NCBI GenBank assembly: GCA_018223185.1
Contig: JAAEYW010000013.1
Coordinates: 1-64,000, forward strand
DNA length: 64,000 bases
Direction of reading: 5' to 3'
From: Oceanospirillales bacterium
Lineage (GTDB): Bacteria > Pseudomonadota > Gammaproteobacteria > Pseudomonadales > Balneatricaceae
This document shows positions 27,576 through 35,193 of this stretch, one piece after another. The translations under genes were made by a program, and so were the position numbers. Each line of letters starts with the position of its first letter. Positions within the stretch are counted from its first letter, which is position 1. A model generated the notes under the pieces. That model was not told where the DNA came from. It saw only the letters and a list, made by a program, of their open reading frames with translations, and ran no database searches.

Positions 27576-27953
27576 TGCCTTCTATTTACCTTCACAAAAT
27601 AAGTAATAATCATGGATTGGGGGCGTATTCTACCCTTCCACATTAAATCCGACAAACCTATGATGCGGGGATAAGCCTGTCACGCACACTTTTTCAGACC
27701 CTCGGGCCTTTACATGCACACCAGACTGTTCATGAGAACCGGCTGATGAGCCGTTTCAGAGAGAAACGGTTCTGATAGAACTTACCGGCGCCTACCGCTG
27801 CAGTGATGATATAAAAAAGAGACCACAGCGTCTGCGAATGCCGGACTTTTCGCTTAATGTGTAACGTTTTTCGCCGATATAGAGTGAATATGTCGATTAT
27901 GTGACAACATCCGGTATAATTCAGCGAATTTTCAGATACTGAGGTATAGTGAC
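27576..27953. other. Divergent intergenic region tyrS/mepM
   Basis: No gene seen in 378 bp. It holds a perfect hairpin CCGTTTC-AGAGA-GAAACGG at 27751-27769 with no T run, within a larger possible pairing AGAACCG/CGGTTCT, and the mepM promoter at its right end. No tRNA or rRNA could be recognised. Confidence 0.6.
27892..27920 (+). promoter_or_regulatory. Probable sigma70 promoter of mepM
   Basis: A perfect -10 TATAAT at 27915-27920 with a weak -35 TCGATT 17 bp upstream. Transcription would start near 27927, giving a 5' leader of about 27 nt before the GTG start of mepM. Confidence 0.5.
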
Positions 27954-29351
27954 GTGTTTCTAGTTGAGCGGTTAAAAAAGCATCTACCGAGCACCCACCT
28001 GATGGCAGTCATCATCTGTACGGCCATTATTGGCCTGACCGCGATGCTGATGCCTTCCACGGATGCTCCTGCTTCAGACGCGCCAACAAAATTTACTCAA
28101 CCTCAGGTCAGCATCCCGGAAACACTGTCTCCGTTTAACCAGCCAGGCGATCACACGGATGTCAGCAAAGCTGATTTCGACAACACACAGATCGCAATGG
28201 CGTCTCAATCTCTTCAGCCTGCCCCCTCTCAGCCAACAGAGCAGACACCCGAAATATGGCAGGATATAACTGTACGCAGTGGCGATACCCTGACCTCAAT
28301 TTTTAAGCGCGCGGGTCTTACGGGCCGGGATGCTTTTCTGGTCAGTTCTGCTGTCAAAGGGACTGACGCCCTGAAACGGATCTATCCTGGTCAGACCCTC
28401 AGTTTTGTTCTCGAAGATAAACAGCTGGTCAAGCTGAAACATATTCGCAACCAGTTAGAAAGTTCTCTGCTCACCGCCACAGATCAGGGTTACAGTGTTA
28501 AAGAGATAACCAAACACCCAGAAATCGCTGCCCGGTTTGCCACAGGCACTATCGAAAACTCCCTGTTTCTCGACGCTTCAGCTGCGGGCATATCAGACAA
28601 AATGATTATGGAGCTGGCGGCTATCTTCGGCTGGGATATCGATTTCGTTCTCGACCTGCGGCAGGGTGACAGTTTTAATCTGGTCTACGAAGAGAAGTTT
28701 CTTGATGGCAAGAAGATCGGCGAAGGTAATATTCTCTCTGCCCAGTTTGTAAATCAGGGAGAAACCTATACCGCCATCCGCTATACCGACAGCGATGGCA
28801 ACAGCAGCTATTACACGCCTGAAGGTGACAGCATGCGTAAAACATTCCTGCGCAGCCCGGTAGATTTCGCCCGCATCAGCTCCAGCTTCAAATCACGTCG
28901 GAAACACCCGGTACTGGGCCTGACCCGTGCTCATAAAGGCACCGACTATGCCGCCCGCACTGGCACACCGATCAAAGCGGCTGGCGACGGCAAAATCATC
29001 TGGCGCGGCAAAAAAGGCGGCTACGGCAACTGCGTTATCGTTCAGCATGGCGGGAATATCACCACCCTCTATGGCCATATGAACAATTTTCGTAAAGGCC
29101 AGAAAACCGGTAGCCGCGTAAGTCAGGGAGATGTGATCGGTTATGTTGGCCAGACCGGGCTGGCGTCGGGCCCTCATCTGCACTACGAATTCCGGGTCAA
29201 CGGTGTGCACAAAAACCCGCAGACAGTGAAGCTGCCGCAGGCTGCATCAATCGACAAAGCCGAGCGTAAAAAGTTCTTCTCTGTCGCTCAGGAGACGCTG
29301 GCACAACTGGAGTCGTTCAAAGCAACTCAGCTGGCTTCAGCGGCTAACTGA
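27954..29351 (+). CDS. mepM: M23 family murein endopeptidase (MepM-like)
   Basis: Cleaves peptide cross-links so that peptidoglycan can expand. The 465-aa protein has an N-terminal membrane anchor (residues 15-36), a Ser/Pro-rich linker, an OapA/LysM-like module (ITVRSGDTLTSIFKRAGL near residue 105) and a C-terminal LytM domain with the zinc motifs HKGTDYAA (near 325) and HLHYEF (near 403). The start is GTG at 27954, preceded by GAGG. Gene order tyrS-mepM-anmK is conserved in Pseudomonas. Confidence 0.93.
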   Translation: MFLVERLKKHLPSTHLMAVIICTAIIGLTAMLMPSTDAPASDAPTKFTQPQVSIPETLSPFNQPGDHTDVSKADFDNTQIAMASQSLQPAPSQPTEQTPEIWQDITVRSGDTLTSIFKRAGLTGRDAFLVSSAVKGTDALKRIYPGQTLSFVLEDKQLVKLKHIRNQLESSLLTATDQGYSVKEITKHPEIAARFATGTIENSLFLDASAAGISDKMIMELAAIFGWDIDFVLDLRQGDSFNLVYEEKFLDGKKIGEGNILSAQFVNQGETYTAIRYTDSDGNSSYYTPEGDSMRKTFLRSPVDFARISSSFKSRRKHPVLGLTRAHKGTDYAARTGTPIKAAGDGKIIWRGKKGGYGNCVIVQHGGNITTLYGHMNNFRKGQKTGSRVSQGDVIGYVGQTGLASGPHLHYEFRVNGVHKNPQTVKLPQAASIDKAERKKFFSVAQETLAQLESFKATQLASAAN

Positions 29352-29379
29352 TCTCAACAACCGGCAGGCAGAAATATTG

Positions 29380-30501
29380 ATGAGCACTTCAATCTGTGCA
29401 CCAATTTATATAGGTCTGATGTCGGGCACCAGTCTTGACAGTATTGATGCGGTTGCAGTGCGGTTTGAACCCGGGTTTGAGCTGATTGCCTGTCATAGTC
29501 AACCAATCCCCTCAGCGATCCACTCGTCCACCCTTGCACTGTTTAATCCCGGTGATAATGAGATTGAACGACTCGGTCGGCTTGATCTGGAACTGGCAGA
29601 ACTGTTCGCCACTGCCGTCGAGAATCTGATCAGAGTGAACCATCTTGACCGTCAGCAGATCGCAGCTATCGGTAGCCACGGGCAGACCATTCGGCACCGT
29701 CCTGAAGCAAACTTTACCCTGCAGATCGGAGACCCGAACCTGATCGCCGAGCGCACCGGGATCACCACCATCGGTGATTTTCGCCGCAGGGATATGGCCG
29801 CTGGAGGTCAGGGTGCGCCTCTGGTGCCTGCGTTTCACAGTGCGCTGTTTCGCCACCCGGAGCATAACCGGGTGCTGGTGAATATTGGCGGCATGGCCAA
29901 TCTGACCATACTGGAAGCGGCCGGGGATAAACCGGTGCTGGGTTACGATACCGGACCGGGTAATGTGCTGATGGACAGCTGGATTAAGCAGCACAAACAG
30001 AAAAGTTATGACAGGGATGGACAGTGGGCTGCTCAGGGACAGGTGTTGCCCCAGCTTCTTAAACAGATGCTGGCACTACCCTACTTCAGTGAGACTCCAC
30101 CCAAAAGTACCGGTCGGGAGCAGTTCAACCAGTGCTGGCTGGAACAGATAGTAAATGCTCTTGCAGTCAAACCACAGCCTGAAGATGTGCAGGCAACCCT
30201 GCTGGAGCTGACAGCGGTCTCTATTGCCGATGCAATCAACAGCCACCCGTTAAGCGATCAGCAAGTATTTCTCTGTGGCGGCGGCAGCCACAACAGTCAA
30301 CTGCGCAGCCGCCTGTCAGCGCTGCTCAAACCTCACTATCTGAGCACCACAGCAGAACTGAATCTTGACCCTGACTGGGTTGAAGCCGCAGCCTTCGCCT
30401 GGCTGGCCTACCGCACCCTGAACCGGATGAGCGGTAATGTCCCGGAGGTTACCGGCGCTGCAGGATACCGGCCGCTGGGCGCGATTTACTGGGGCAACTG
30501 A
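29380..30501 (+). CDS. anmK: Anhydro-N-acetylmuramic acid kinase
   Basis: Phosphorylates and opens 1,6-anhydroMurNAc in cell-wall recycling, yielding MurNAc-6-phosphate. The 373-aa sugar-kinase-like protein begins with the family signature GLMSGTSLDSIDAVAV. Other conserved parts are GSHGQTIRHRP, TIGDFRRRDMAAGGQGAPLVPAFH and VLVNIGGMANLT. The ATG at 29380 follows an in-frame TTG directly. It lies 28 nt after mepM and is probably co-transcribed. Confidence 0.96.
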   Translation: MSTSICAPIYIGLMSGTSLDSIDAVAVRFEPGFELIACHSQPIPSAIHSSTLALFNPGDNEIERLGRLDLELAELFATAVENLIRVNHLDRQQIAAIGSHGQTIRHRPEANFTLQIGDPNLIAERTGITTIGDFRRRDMAAGGQGAPLVPAFHSALFRHPEHNRVLVNIGGMANLTILEAAGDKPVLGYDTGPGNVLMDSWIKQHKQKSYDRDGQWAAQGQVLPQLLKQMLALPYFSETPPKSTGREQFNQCWLEQIVNALAVKPQPEDVQATLLELTAVSIADAINSHPLSDQQVFLCGGGSHNSQLRSRLSALLKPHYLSTTAELNLDPDWVEAAAFAWLAYRTLNRMSGNVPEVTGAAGYRPLGAIYWGN

Positions 30502-30832
30502 ATAAAGAACAGACTACCAAATAGCCTTTTGTGCTACACCGATATTCGTCACTTCTTCAGCATCTTTTGCCTCCGGCATCACTAACAGCGTCCCTGTCGC
30601 CTGATGAAAACATCAGTCGCCGCCGGTTTGCGTCCTAAAAAGAGGTATTTCGCACAAGGCCTCATTAAATAAGCCATCATTTAAATAAGCTTTAATGAAA
30701 TCATAGAAAAGTATTTCAGCCCGTGCCGAAAAACAAAAGCACTCGTTGAACGATGGAGGAGGCGCAGAGGGATTCAGTTTACCTGTAGCAGACAACCTTC
30801 TTATGAATGCTGGAGCAAATAAGACAGCAACA
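30502..30832. other. Intergenic region between anmK and nsrR
   Basis: No convincing gene in 331 bp. It contains a perfect hairpin CTGATG-AAAA-CATCAG at 30601-30616 bordered by GTCGC on both sides. A 60-codon open frame on the minus strand (30613-30795) lacks an SD and a recognised family. The patchwork look suggests a gene remnant or repeat element, which cannot be confirmed from one copy. Confidence 0.4.
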
Positions 30833-31261
30833 TTAACCCGTAGCCAATAACGGAATAAGCTGGCTCTTGTTCACCATCAGATCTCCCAATGTGTATGTTC
30901 GCATGGTATCAATAAATGCCCGCATCCCTTCAGTCAGTGCCTTTTTCAATTCACAGCAGGGGAGTAACTGACAGGCTGTCGTGGTGCAATCGACACCGTC
31001 GAGATGATTTTCTAACTGCTCGATAACTTCACCAATATTAATCGATTCAGGGCTGGCCGCCAGTCGGATTCCGCCATTTTTGCCACGTATCGTCTGCACA
31101 TATCCCAGCTTAGCCAACTGCCCAATCACTTTAACCATATGACTCTGAGAGACCTGATAAACAGTGGAGACCTCAGCCACACTACTGAGCCGCTCCTCTT
31201 CCAGACTGGCAAGGTACATCAAGGTACGCAGACCAAAATCGGTGAAAGCGCTTAACCTCAT
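30833..31261 (-). CDS. nsrR: NsrR, nitric-oxide-sensing Rrf2-family repressor
   Basis: Rrf2 proteins of this type hold an Fe-S cluster that reacts with NO and then release DNA. The 142-aa protein begins MRLSAFTDFGLRTLMYLA, has the helix-turn-helix VSQSHMVKVIGQLAKLGYV, and carries the cysteine pattern CTTTACQLLPCCELKKAL near residue 92, as in NsrR. The ATG at 31261 has AGGAG upstream. It ends the hemerythrin-hmp-small ORF series, so it may be autoregulated through the palindromic operator at 33185-33221. Confidence 0.9.
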   Translation of the reverse strand: MRLSAFTDFGLRTLMYLASLEEERLSSVAEVSTVYQVSQSHMVKVIGQLAKLGYVQTIRGKNGGIRLAASPESINIGEVIEQLENHLDGVDCTTTACQLLPCCELKKALTEGMRAFIDTMRTYTLGDLMVNKSQLIPLLATG

Positions 31262-31348
31262 AGTTACTCCTGAAACGATTGAGATATCCAATAAAACGGG
31301 GTACAGACAACTATACCCCGTTTGATTGTCACACAATAGCCGAAGCAA

Positions 31349-31507
31349 TCATAAACGCCTCAACAACAGATTACAGAAGGCTGTCAGTGCTGCAGCCTGT
31401 GGATAGAGCCTGCTCCACTGAGCCATCTGATCGGTACTGAAGCAAAAGAACAGCGACATAACACCAGCAACCGCTGCACTCTTAAGAAACAGCTTCACTT
31501 TACTCAA
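31349..31507 (-). CDS. Possible 52-aa protein between hmp and nsrR
   Basis: A frame opening with TTG at 31507 overlaps the hmp stop in the sequence TTGA, and GGGAG lies ten bases upstream within hmp. The product starts with a basic end and a hydrophobic segment (KLFLKSAAVAGVMSLFFCFS), then an amphipathic, Leu/Ala-rich tail with CNLLLRRL at the end. It would be a tiny anchored protein. The stop-start overlap and operon position support it; the non-ATG start and short length weaken it. Confidence 0.4.
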   Translation of the reverse strand: MSKVKLFLKSAAVAGVMSLFFCFSTDQMAQWSRLYPQAAALTAFCNLLLRRL

Positions 31508-32712
31508 GCCAGACTTTCTCCCGGGCCAAACACTTCATAGTGAAGTCGCTCATCTTCAATATCGCGATTTTTCAAATGTTGATAGATCGCCTTCATGAAG
31601 GGTAATGGTCCGCAGAAATAATACTCGGCATTTTCCGGGCAATAGTGTTCCAGCCAATCAGCGGTAATATAGCCCTGATGGTCATAATCAATATCCTCAC
31701 GGGCACCGCCGGAAAGCTCATCATAGAAAGTGGATGCTGTCAGTTGAGGGTAATCCCGCTTCAGACAGCCGATATGTTCGGCGAATGCATGAGAGCGGCG
31801 GTTACGGGTGCCATGCAGCCAGACTATTTTCCGGGAATCCCGACTGAACAGCATCTCGTTCAGCATACTCAGCATCGGTGTTATCCCCACCCCTCCGCTG
31901 ATCAATACCACCGGACGTTTATTCTGTTGCAGAACCAGATCGCCACCGGGCATATGGATCGCCAGGCGACTACCCACTCTGATCTGTGTATGCAGATAGT
32001 TCGATACCCGCCCCTCAGGTATATCCGCAGCCGGCGAAGGTTCCCGCTTGACTGAGATTCGATACCCTTCTGCAGTATGACGATCTGAAAGACTGTACTG
32101 GCGAATCTCTTCATGCTCCCAGTCCGGATTGACAATCTTTACGCTGATAAACTGACCCGGAAGAAATTCAGGTAATGTCTTGCCATCCACAGGACTCAGA
32201 TAAATAGAACGAATCTCATCACTCTCATCGACTATGCGGTTCACACTGAAGGCTTTAAAACCAGCCCACCCTTCAGCTTCTGCCTGCGCATAAAGCTGTT
32301 GTTCCCGACCAATAAGAATATCTGCCAACTGCTGATACGCTTCTGACCAGGCCTGCAGGACTGCGTCTGTTGCAACCTCTTCACCCAGCACTGCTCTGAT
32401 CGCTTTAAGCAGGTTACGCCCGACAATCTCATACTGTGGCGGGGTGATATCAAGGCTGAAATGCTTCATAGCGATTTTCTCGACCGCGCCCCCCAGCGCA
32501 CCTAGATTATCAATATTCGCGGCATATCCCAGAATGGCCGCCGCCAGGGTTGACTGCTGCCGACCATTTGCCTGACTCGCCATGTTAAAAACATGCTGCA
32601 GCTCTGGATTCTCAGTGAATAGCAGACCGTAAAAATGCTGTGTAATCGCCTCTCCTGAGGCCTCAATAGCAGGCACCGTTGCTTTCACAATGGCAATTGT
32701 TTCTGTTTGCAT
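31504..32712 (-). CDS. hmp: Flavohaemoprotein, nitric oxide dioxygenase
   Basis: Oxidises NO to nitrate using O2 and NAD(P)H, the main aerobic NO defence. The 402-aa protein joins a globin (proximal His in AVEKIAMKHFSLDI near residue 85), an FAD-binding domain (IRQYSLSDR) and an NAD domain (VVLISGGVGITPMLSMLNEML; YYFCGPLPFMKAIYQHL). The ATG at 32712 follows AAGGGTGG closely. It lies 60 nt after the hemerythrin gene and is probably transcribed from the same NsrR-controlled promoter. Confidence 0.97.
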   Translation of the reverse strand: MQTETIAIVKATVPAIEASGEAITQHFYGLLFTENPELQHVFNMASQANGRQQSTLAAAILGYAANIDNLGALGGAVEKIAMKHFSLDITPPQYEIVGRNLLKAIRAVLGEEVATDAVLQAWSEAYQQLADILIGREQQLYAQAEAEGWAGFKAFSVNRIVDESDEIRSIYLSPVDGKTLPEFLPGQFISVKIVNPDWEHEEIRQYSLSDRHTAEGYRISVKREPSPAADIPEGRVSNYLHTQIRVGSRLAIHMPGGDLVLQQNKRPVVLISGGVGITPMLSMLNEMLFSRDSRKIVWLHGTRNRRSHAFAEHIGCLKRDYPQLTASTFYDELSGGAREDIDYDHQGYITADWLEHYCPENAEYYFCGPLPFMKAIYQHLKNRDIEDERLHYEVFGPGESLA

Positions 32713-32772
32713 AACCACCCTTAATAATTTATTTAACTGATTTTTGATTTTTGTTTAGTGACGCGCTGAAGC

Positions 32773-33162
32773 TCAACGCCAGTGCTTCAGATTCCGTTGC
32801 AGTGTGTCGTAATGACCGGTTTCTAAACGAGGAAACAGCTCCCGTTCCTCAAACCGAATGTGGCCTTTTAGCAGGTGCGCAAACATCTTTAGTCCCTCGG
32901 CATCCTCAGCGTGCATCAATGCACGCAGTTGCCGGTGCTCATCCTTAAAGCGATCCAGCAACGGCTCGTTAACTCCCTGAATCAACAGCTCTTCCTCTTC
33001 GAAATGCGTATTGAGATCAGATTGCACCGCTTCACAGACCCTCGCCCAATAGCTCAGCATTACGTCAGAATCCTGCTCATAAAGATCCAGCAAACGCTTG
33101 GCATAGACCAGCGCAGTGTGGTGTTCCCGGCTCAAGGGTTTAAGAGTCTCTGATCTTTTCAC
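32773..33162 (-). CDS. Hemerythrin HHE-domain protein
   Basis: A 129-aa four-helix protein with di-iron ligands arranged as in HHE hemerythrins: SREHHTALVYAKRLL (near residue 14), LNTHFEEEELLIQ (near 52), FKDEHRQLRALMH (near 75) and LLKGHIRFEERELFPRLE (near 98). Such proteins bind O2 or NO, or act in Fe-S repair; YtfE is a longer relative. It is the first gene of the hmp-nsrR unit. The start is GTG with GGAG seven bases upstream. Confidence 0.85.
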   Translation of the reverse strand: MKRSETLKPLSREHHTALVYAKRLLDLYEQDSDVMLSYWARVCEAVQSDLNTHFEEEELLIQGVNEPLLDRFKDEHRQLRALMHAEDAEGLKMFAHLLKGHIRFEERELFPRLETGHYDTLQRNLKHWR

Positions 33163-33184
33163 TATCTGGCTCCGGAAATGACGA

Positions 33185-33221
33185 CTTCATTAATATTCAT
33201 TTGAAATGAATATTAATGAAG
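33185..33221. promoter_or_regulatory. Perfect 37-bp palindrome, NsrR-type operator 1
   Basis: CTTCATTAATATTCATTT, a central G at 33203, and the exact complement. The core ATTCATTT-G-AAATGAAT matches the 11-1-11 NsrR pattern (ATGCATTT-N-AAATGCAT in enterics) apart from the GC/TC step. It covers the -10 of the minus-strand promoter and the -35 of the plus-strand promoter. Binding by the NsrR encoded at the end of the operon is inferred. Confidence 0.8.
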
Positions 33222-33238
33222 CATAACATTCATGTCAA
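33201..33238. promoter_or_regulatory. Divergent overlapping sigma70 promoters
   Basis: Minus strand: TTGACA (33233-33238), 17-bp spacer, TAATAT (33210-33215), for hemerythrin-hmp-nsrR. Plus strand: TTGAAA (33201-33206), 17-bp spacer, TAACAT (33224-33229), for the 66-aa protein. Both are embedded in the two operators, so a single repressor could close both. Confidence 0.7.
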
Positions 33239-33249
33239 ATGAACATTAT
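33223..33249. promoter_or_regulatory. Imperfect palindrome, NsrR-type operator 2
   Basis: Two 13-bp halves around C at 33236 match at 10 of 13 positions (ATAACATTCATGT and AAATGAACATTAT). It is a weaker copy of the adjacent operator and overlaps the -35 of the minus-strand promoter. Confidence 0.6.
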
Positions 33250-33261
33250 GAGAGACAGACA

Positions 33262-33462
33262 ATGGTTATCTGGTCTACAAGTGAAATTGGTGTCTTTATT
33301 GCAGTTATCGGAATGATTATTTTGAAACTCTGGAGCGTTTGGCACGTGTCGCTCAAAGCGGGGGCAAATCGTGAAGGGCGAGCTATTTTTCTGGGGCTGT
33401 TAGCCGGCCTGACACTGTTTGGTCTGACCGCAAAAATATATATTTCGCATGTACTGAGTTAA
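33262..33462 (+). CDS. Small two-helix membrane protein under the NsrR-type operator
   Basis: A 66-aa protein with two membrane helices (about residues 9-27 and 42-60) joined by a short basic loop (VSLKAGANREGRA). The ATG at 33262 is preferred because the predicted transcript starts near 33236, after the ATG at 33232. No family was recognised. Sharing the operator with hmp suggests a role in NO stress, which is inference. Confidence 0.6.
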   Translation: MVIWSTSEIGVFIAVIGMIILKLWSVWHVSLKAGANREGRAIFLGLLAGLTLFGLTAKIYISHVLS

Positions 33463-33483
33463 TCACAGAAAGGCTGATAAACA

Positions 33484-33507
33484 AAAAGCCAGCAGATGCT
33501 GGCTTTT
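33484..33507. terminator. Bidirectional terminator
   Basis: AAAA-GCCAGCA-GA-TGCTGGC-TTTT, a perfect 7-bp stem with two-base loop (or shorter stem with larger loop) between the converging 66-aa gene and erpA. Confidence 0.85.
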
Positions 33508-33565
33508 AAAATGTTTTACAAACCTGGTGAGCGCGGGCTCTGGCCTGGTTTGTAATAGTTGTTAA

Positions 33566-33916
33566 TCAGATCGAGAAAGAGGAGCCGCAACCACAGGTAG
33601 TCGTGGCGTTGGGGTTGTTGATTACAAACTGAGAACCCTGCAGGCCCTCTTTGTAATCCACCACCGAACCTACCAGATACTGATAGCTCATCGAGTCGAT
33701 TACCATGGAAACGCCATCGTTATCGATCTCAGTGTCATCATCGGCAACCGCCTCATCAAACGTGAAGCCGTAAGAGAACCCAGCACAACCACCACCGGTA
33801 ATGTAGACCCGCAGTTTAAGGTTATCGTTCTGTTCCTCTTCGATCAGACTTTTCACCTTGGCAGCCGCGGAATCGGAAAAAACCATATCCGGCTGCTGGT
33901 CAGTCATCTCTGTCAT
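33566..33916 (-). CDS. erpA: Iron-sulfur cluster insertion protein ErpA
   Basis: A-type carrier that hands Fe-S clusters to apoproteins, including those of isoprenoid synthesis. The 116-aa HesB/IscA-family protein has the three cluster cysteines in [15 protein letters not shown] (near residue 50) and [11 protein letters not shown] at the C-terminus. The ATG at 33916 is typical. In Pseudomonas erpA is next to anmK; here the NO module sits between them. Confidence 0.96.
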   Translation of the reverse strand: MTEMTDQQPDMVFSDSAAAKVKSLIEEEQNDNLKLRVYITGGGCAGFSYGFTFDEAVADDDTEIDNDGVSMVIDSMSYQYLVGSVVDYKEGLQGSQFVINNPNATTTCGCGSSFSI

Positions 33917-34002
33917 ATCTGCTCCACTTAAAATCGTTTTACCTGTTCAAGCGCTATTATCTTATTAACCAAGTAAATTAGTCAAGTATAGATAATTCCT
34001 GA

Positions 34003-35034
34003 TTATGGCATCATCCCGGCGTGACGCAGCCCTTCTGTTTCATCAAAACCAAACATAATATTGAGGTTCTGAATTGCCTGTCCGGCAGCCCCTTTAACCA
34101 GATTATCAATCACCGACAGGACCACTACGGTATCGTCATTCTGTGGCCGGAACACGCTGATACGGCAGACATTTGCTCCTTTGACACTCCGGGTTTCAGG
34201 CAGACTGCCCGCTGGCATTACGTCAACAAAAGGCTCATTGGCATAGCGCTGCTCAAACAGCTCCTGCAAGCCATCGACCGGATCCTTCAGGATGCCGTAA
34301 AGAGTGGCATGGATACCCCGGATCATCGGCGTGAGGTGCGGTACAAAGGTCAGACCGACAGGGCGTCCGGCGGCCTCACTCAATCCCTGTTTGACTTCAG
34401 GCAGGTGCCGGTGACCAGCAACGGCATAGGCTTTCATGCTCTCACTGCTTTCACACAGCAGAGAACCGATGTTCGCACCACGGCCAGCGCCACTGACACC
34501 GGACTTAACATCGGCAATCAGACGACGGTGATCGATCAGGCCATTTTCCACCAGCGGCAGGAAACCCAGCTGAGTCGCTGTTGGATAGCATCCGGGGCAG
34601 GCGATCATCCGTGCGGTTTTAATCGCTTCCCGGTTCACTTCCGGCAAACCATATACCGCTTGCGCAGCCAGCTCAGGGCTGGTGTGCTCCATGCCATACC
34701 ATTTGGACCAGAGTTGCAGGTCTTTAATACGGAAATCCGCCCCCAGATCAATCACCCGAACACCACGTGCAACCAGTTCAGGAGCCATCTTCATCGCCAC
34801 GCCATGCGGGGTTGCAAAGAACACCGCATCACACTGCGCCAGAGTCTCCACATCCGGTACCGTAAACTGCAGATCATAGTGACCACGCAGGTTGGGGTAC
34901 ATATCGTCAATTCGCAAACCTTCTTCAGATCGGGAGGTAATTACCTCAACCTTAACCTGAGAGTGGTTTGCCAACAGTCTTAGCAGCTCTACGCCGGTAT
35001 ATCCGGTGCCACCTACGATACCTACTTTGATCAC
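34003..35034 (-). CDS. argC: N-acetyl-gamma-glutamyl-phosphate reductase
   Basis: Third step of arginine synthesis: NADPH reduction of N-acetylglutamyl phosphate. The 343-aa protein has the Rossmann start [18 protein letters not shown] and the active-site cysteine in [19 protein letters not shown] near residue 150. [10 protein letters not shown] and the C-terminal [12 protein letters not shown] are family segments. Complete, on the same strand as erpA with 86 bp between them. Confidence 0.97.
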   Translation of the reverse strand: MIKVGIVGGTGYTGVELLRLLANHSQVKVEVITSRSEEGLRIDDMYPNLRGHYDLQFTVPDVETLAQCDAVFFATPHGVAMKMAPELVARGVRVIDLGADFRIKDLQLWSKWYGMEHTSPELAAQAVYGLPEVNREAIKTARMIACPGCYPTATQLGFLPLVENGLIDHRRLIADVKSGVSGAGRGANIGSLLCESSESMKAYAVAGHRHLPEVKQGLSEAAGRPVGLTFVPHLTPMIRGIHATLYGILKDPVDGLQELFEQRYANEPFVDVMPAGSLPETRSVKGANVCRISVFRPQNDDTVVVLSVIDNLVKGAAGQAIQNLNIMFGFDETEGLRHAGMMP

Positions 35035-35193
35035 TTTGACCTCACAAATCGTTCAACGGTTTTCTATTCTGTCTGCGTATGATACAAACCCTTGAGGGGC
35101 ATTACTATTGTGTATCAGTAAAATACGCGACGAAAACCCATCTACCACTTCTTTCTATCAAAGCGCTTTTAAAAACAGGCTGACGCGTTCCGG

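Noticed and set aside
27751-27769. Hairpin between tyrS and mepM as a terminator or small RNA
   Set aside because: Followed by only two T residues, both neighbours diverge from it, and no promoter pattern marks an RNA gene.
30613-30795. 60-aa minus-strand frame
   Set aside because: Weak start and no family; kept only as part of the unexplained patch.
34021-34983. 320-aa frame antisense to argC
   Set aside because: Lies wholly opposite a conserved gene; composition is that of a shadow.
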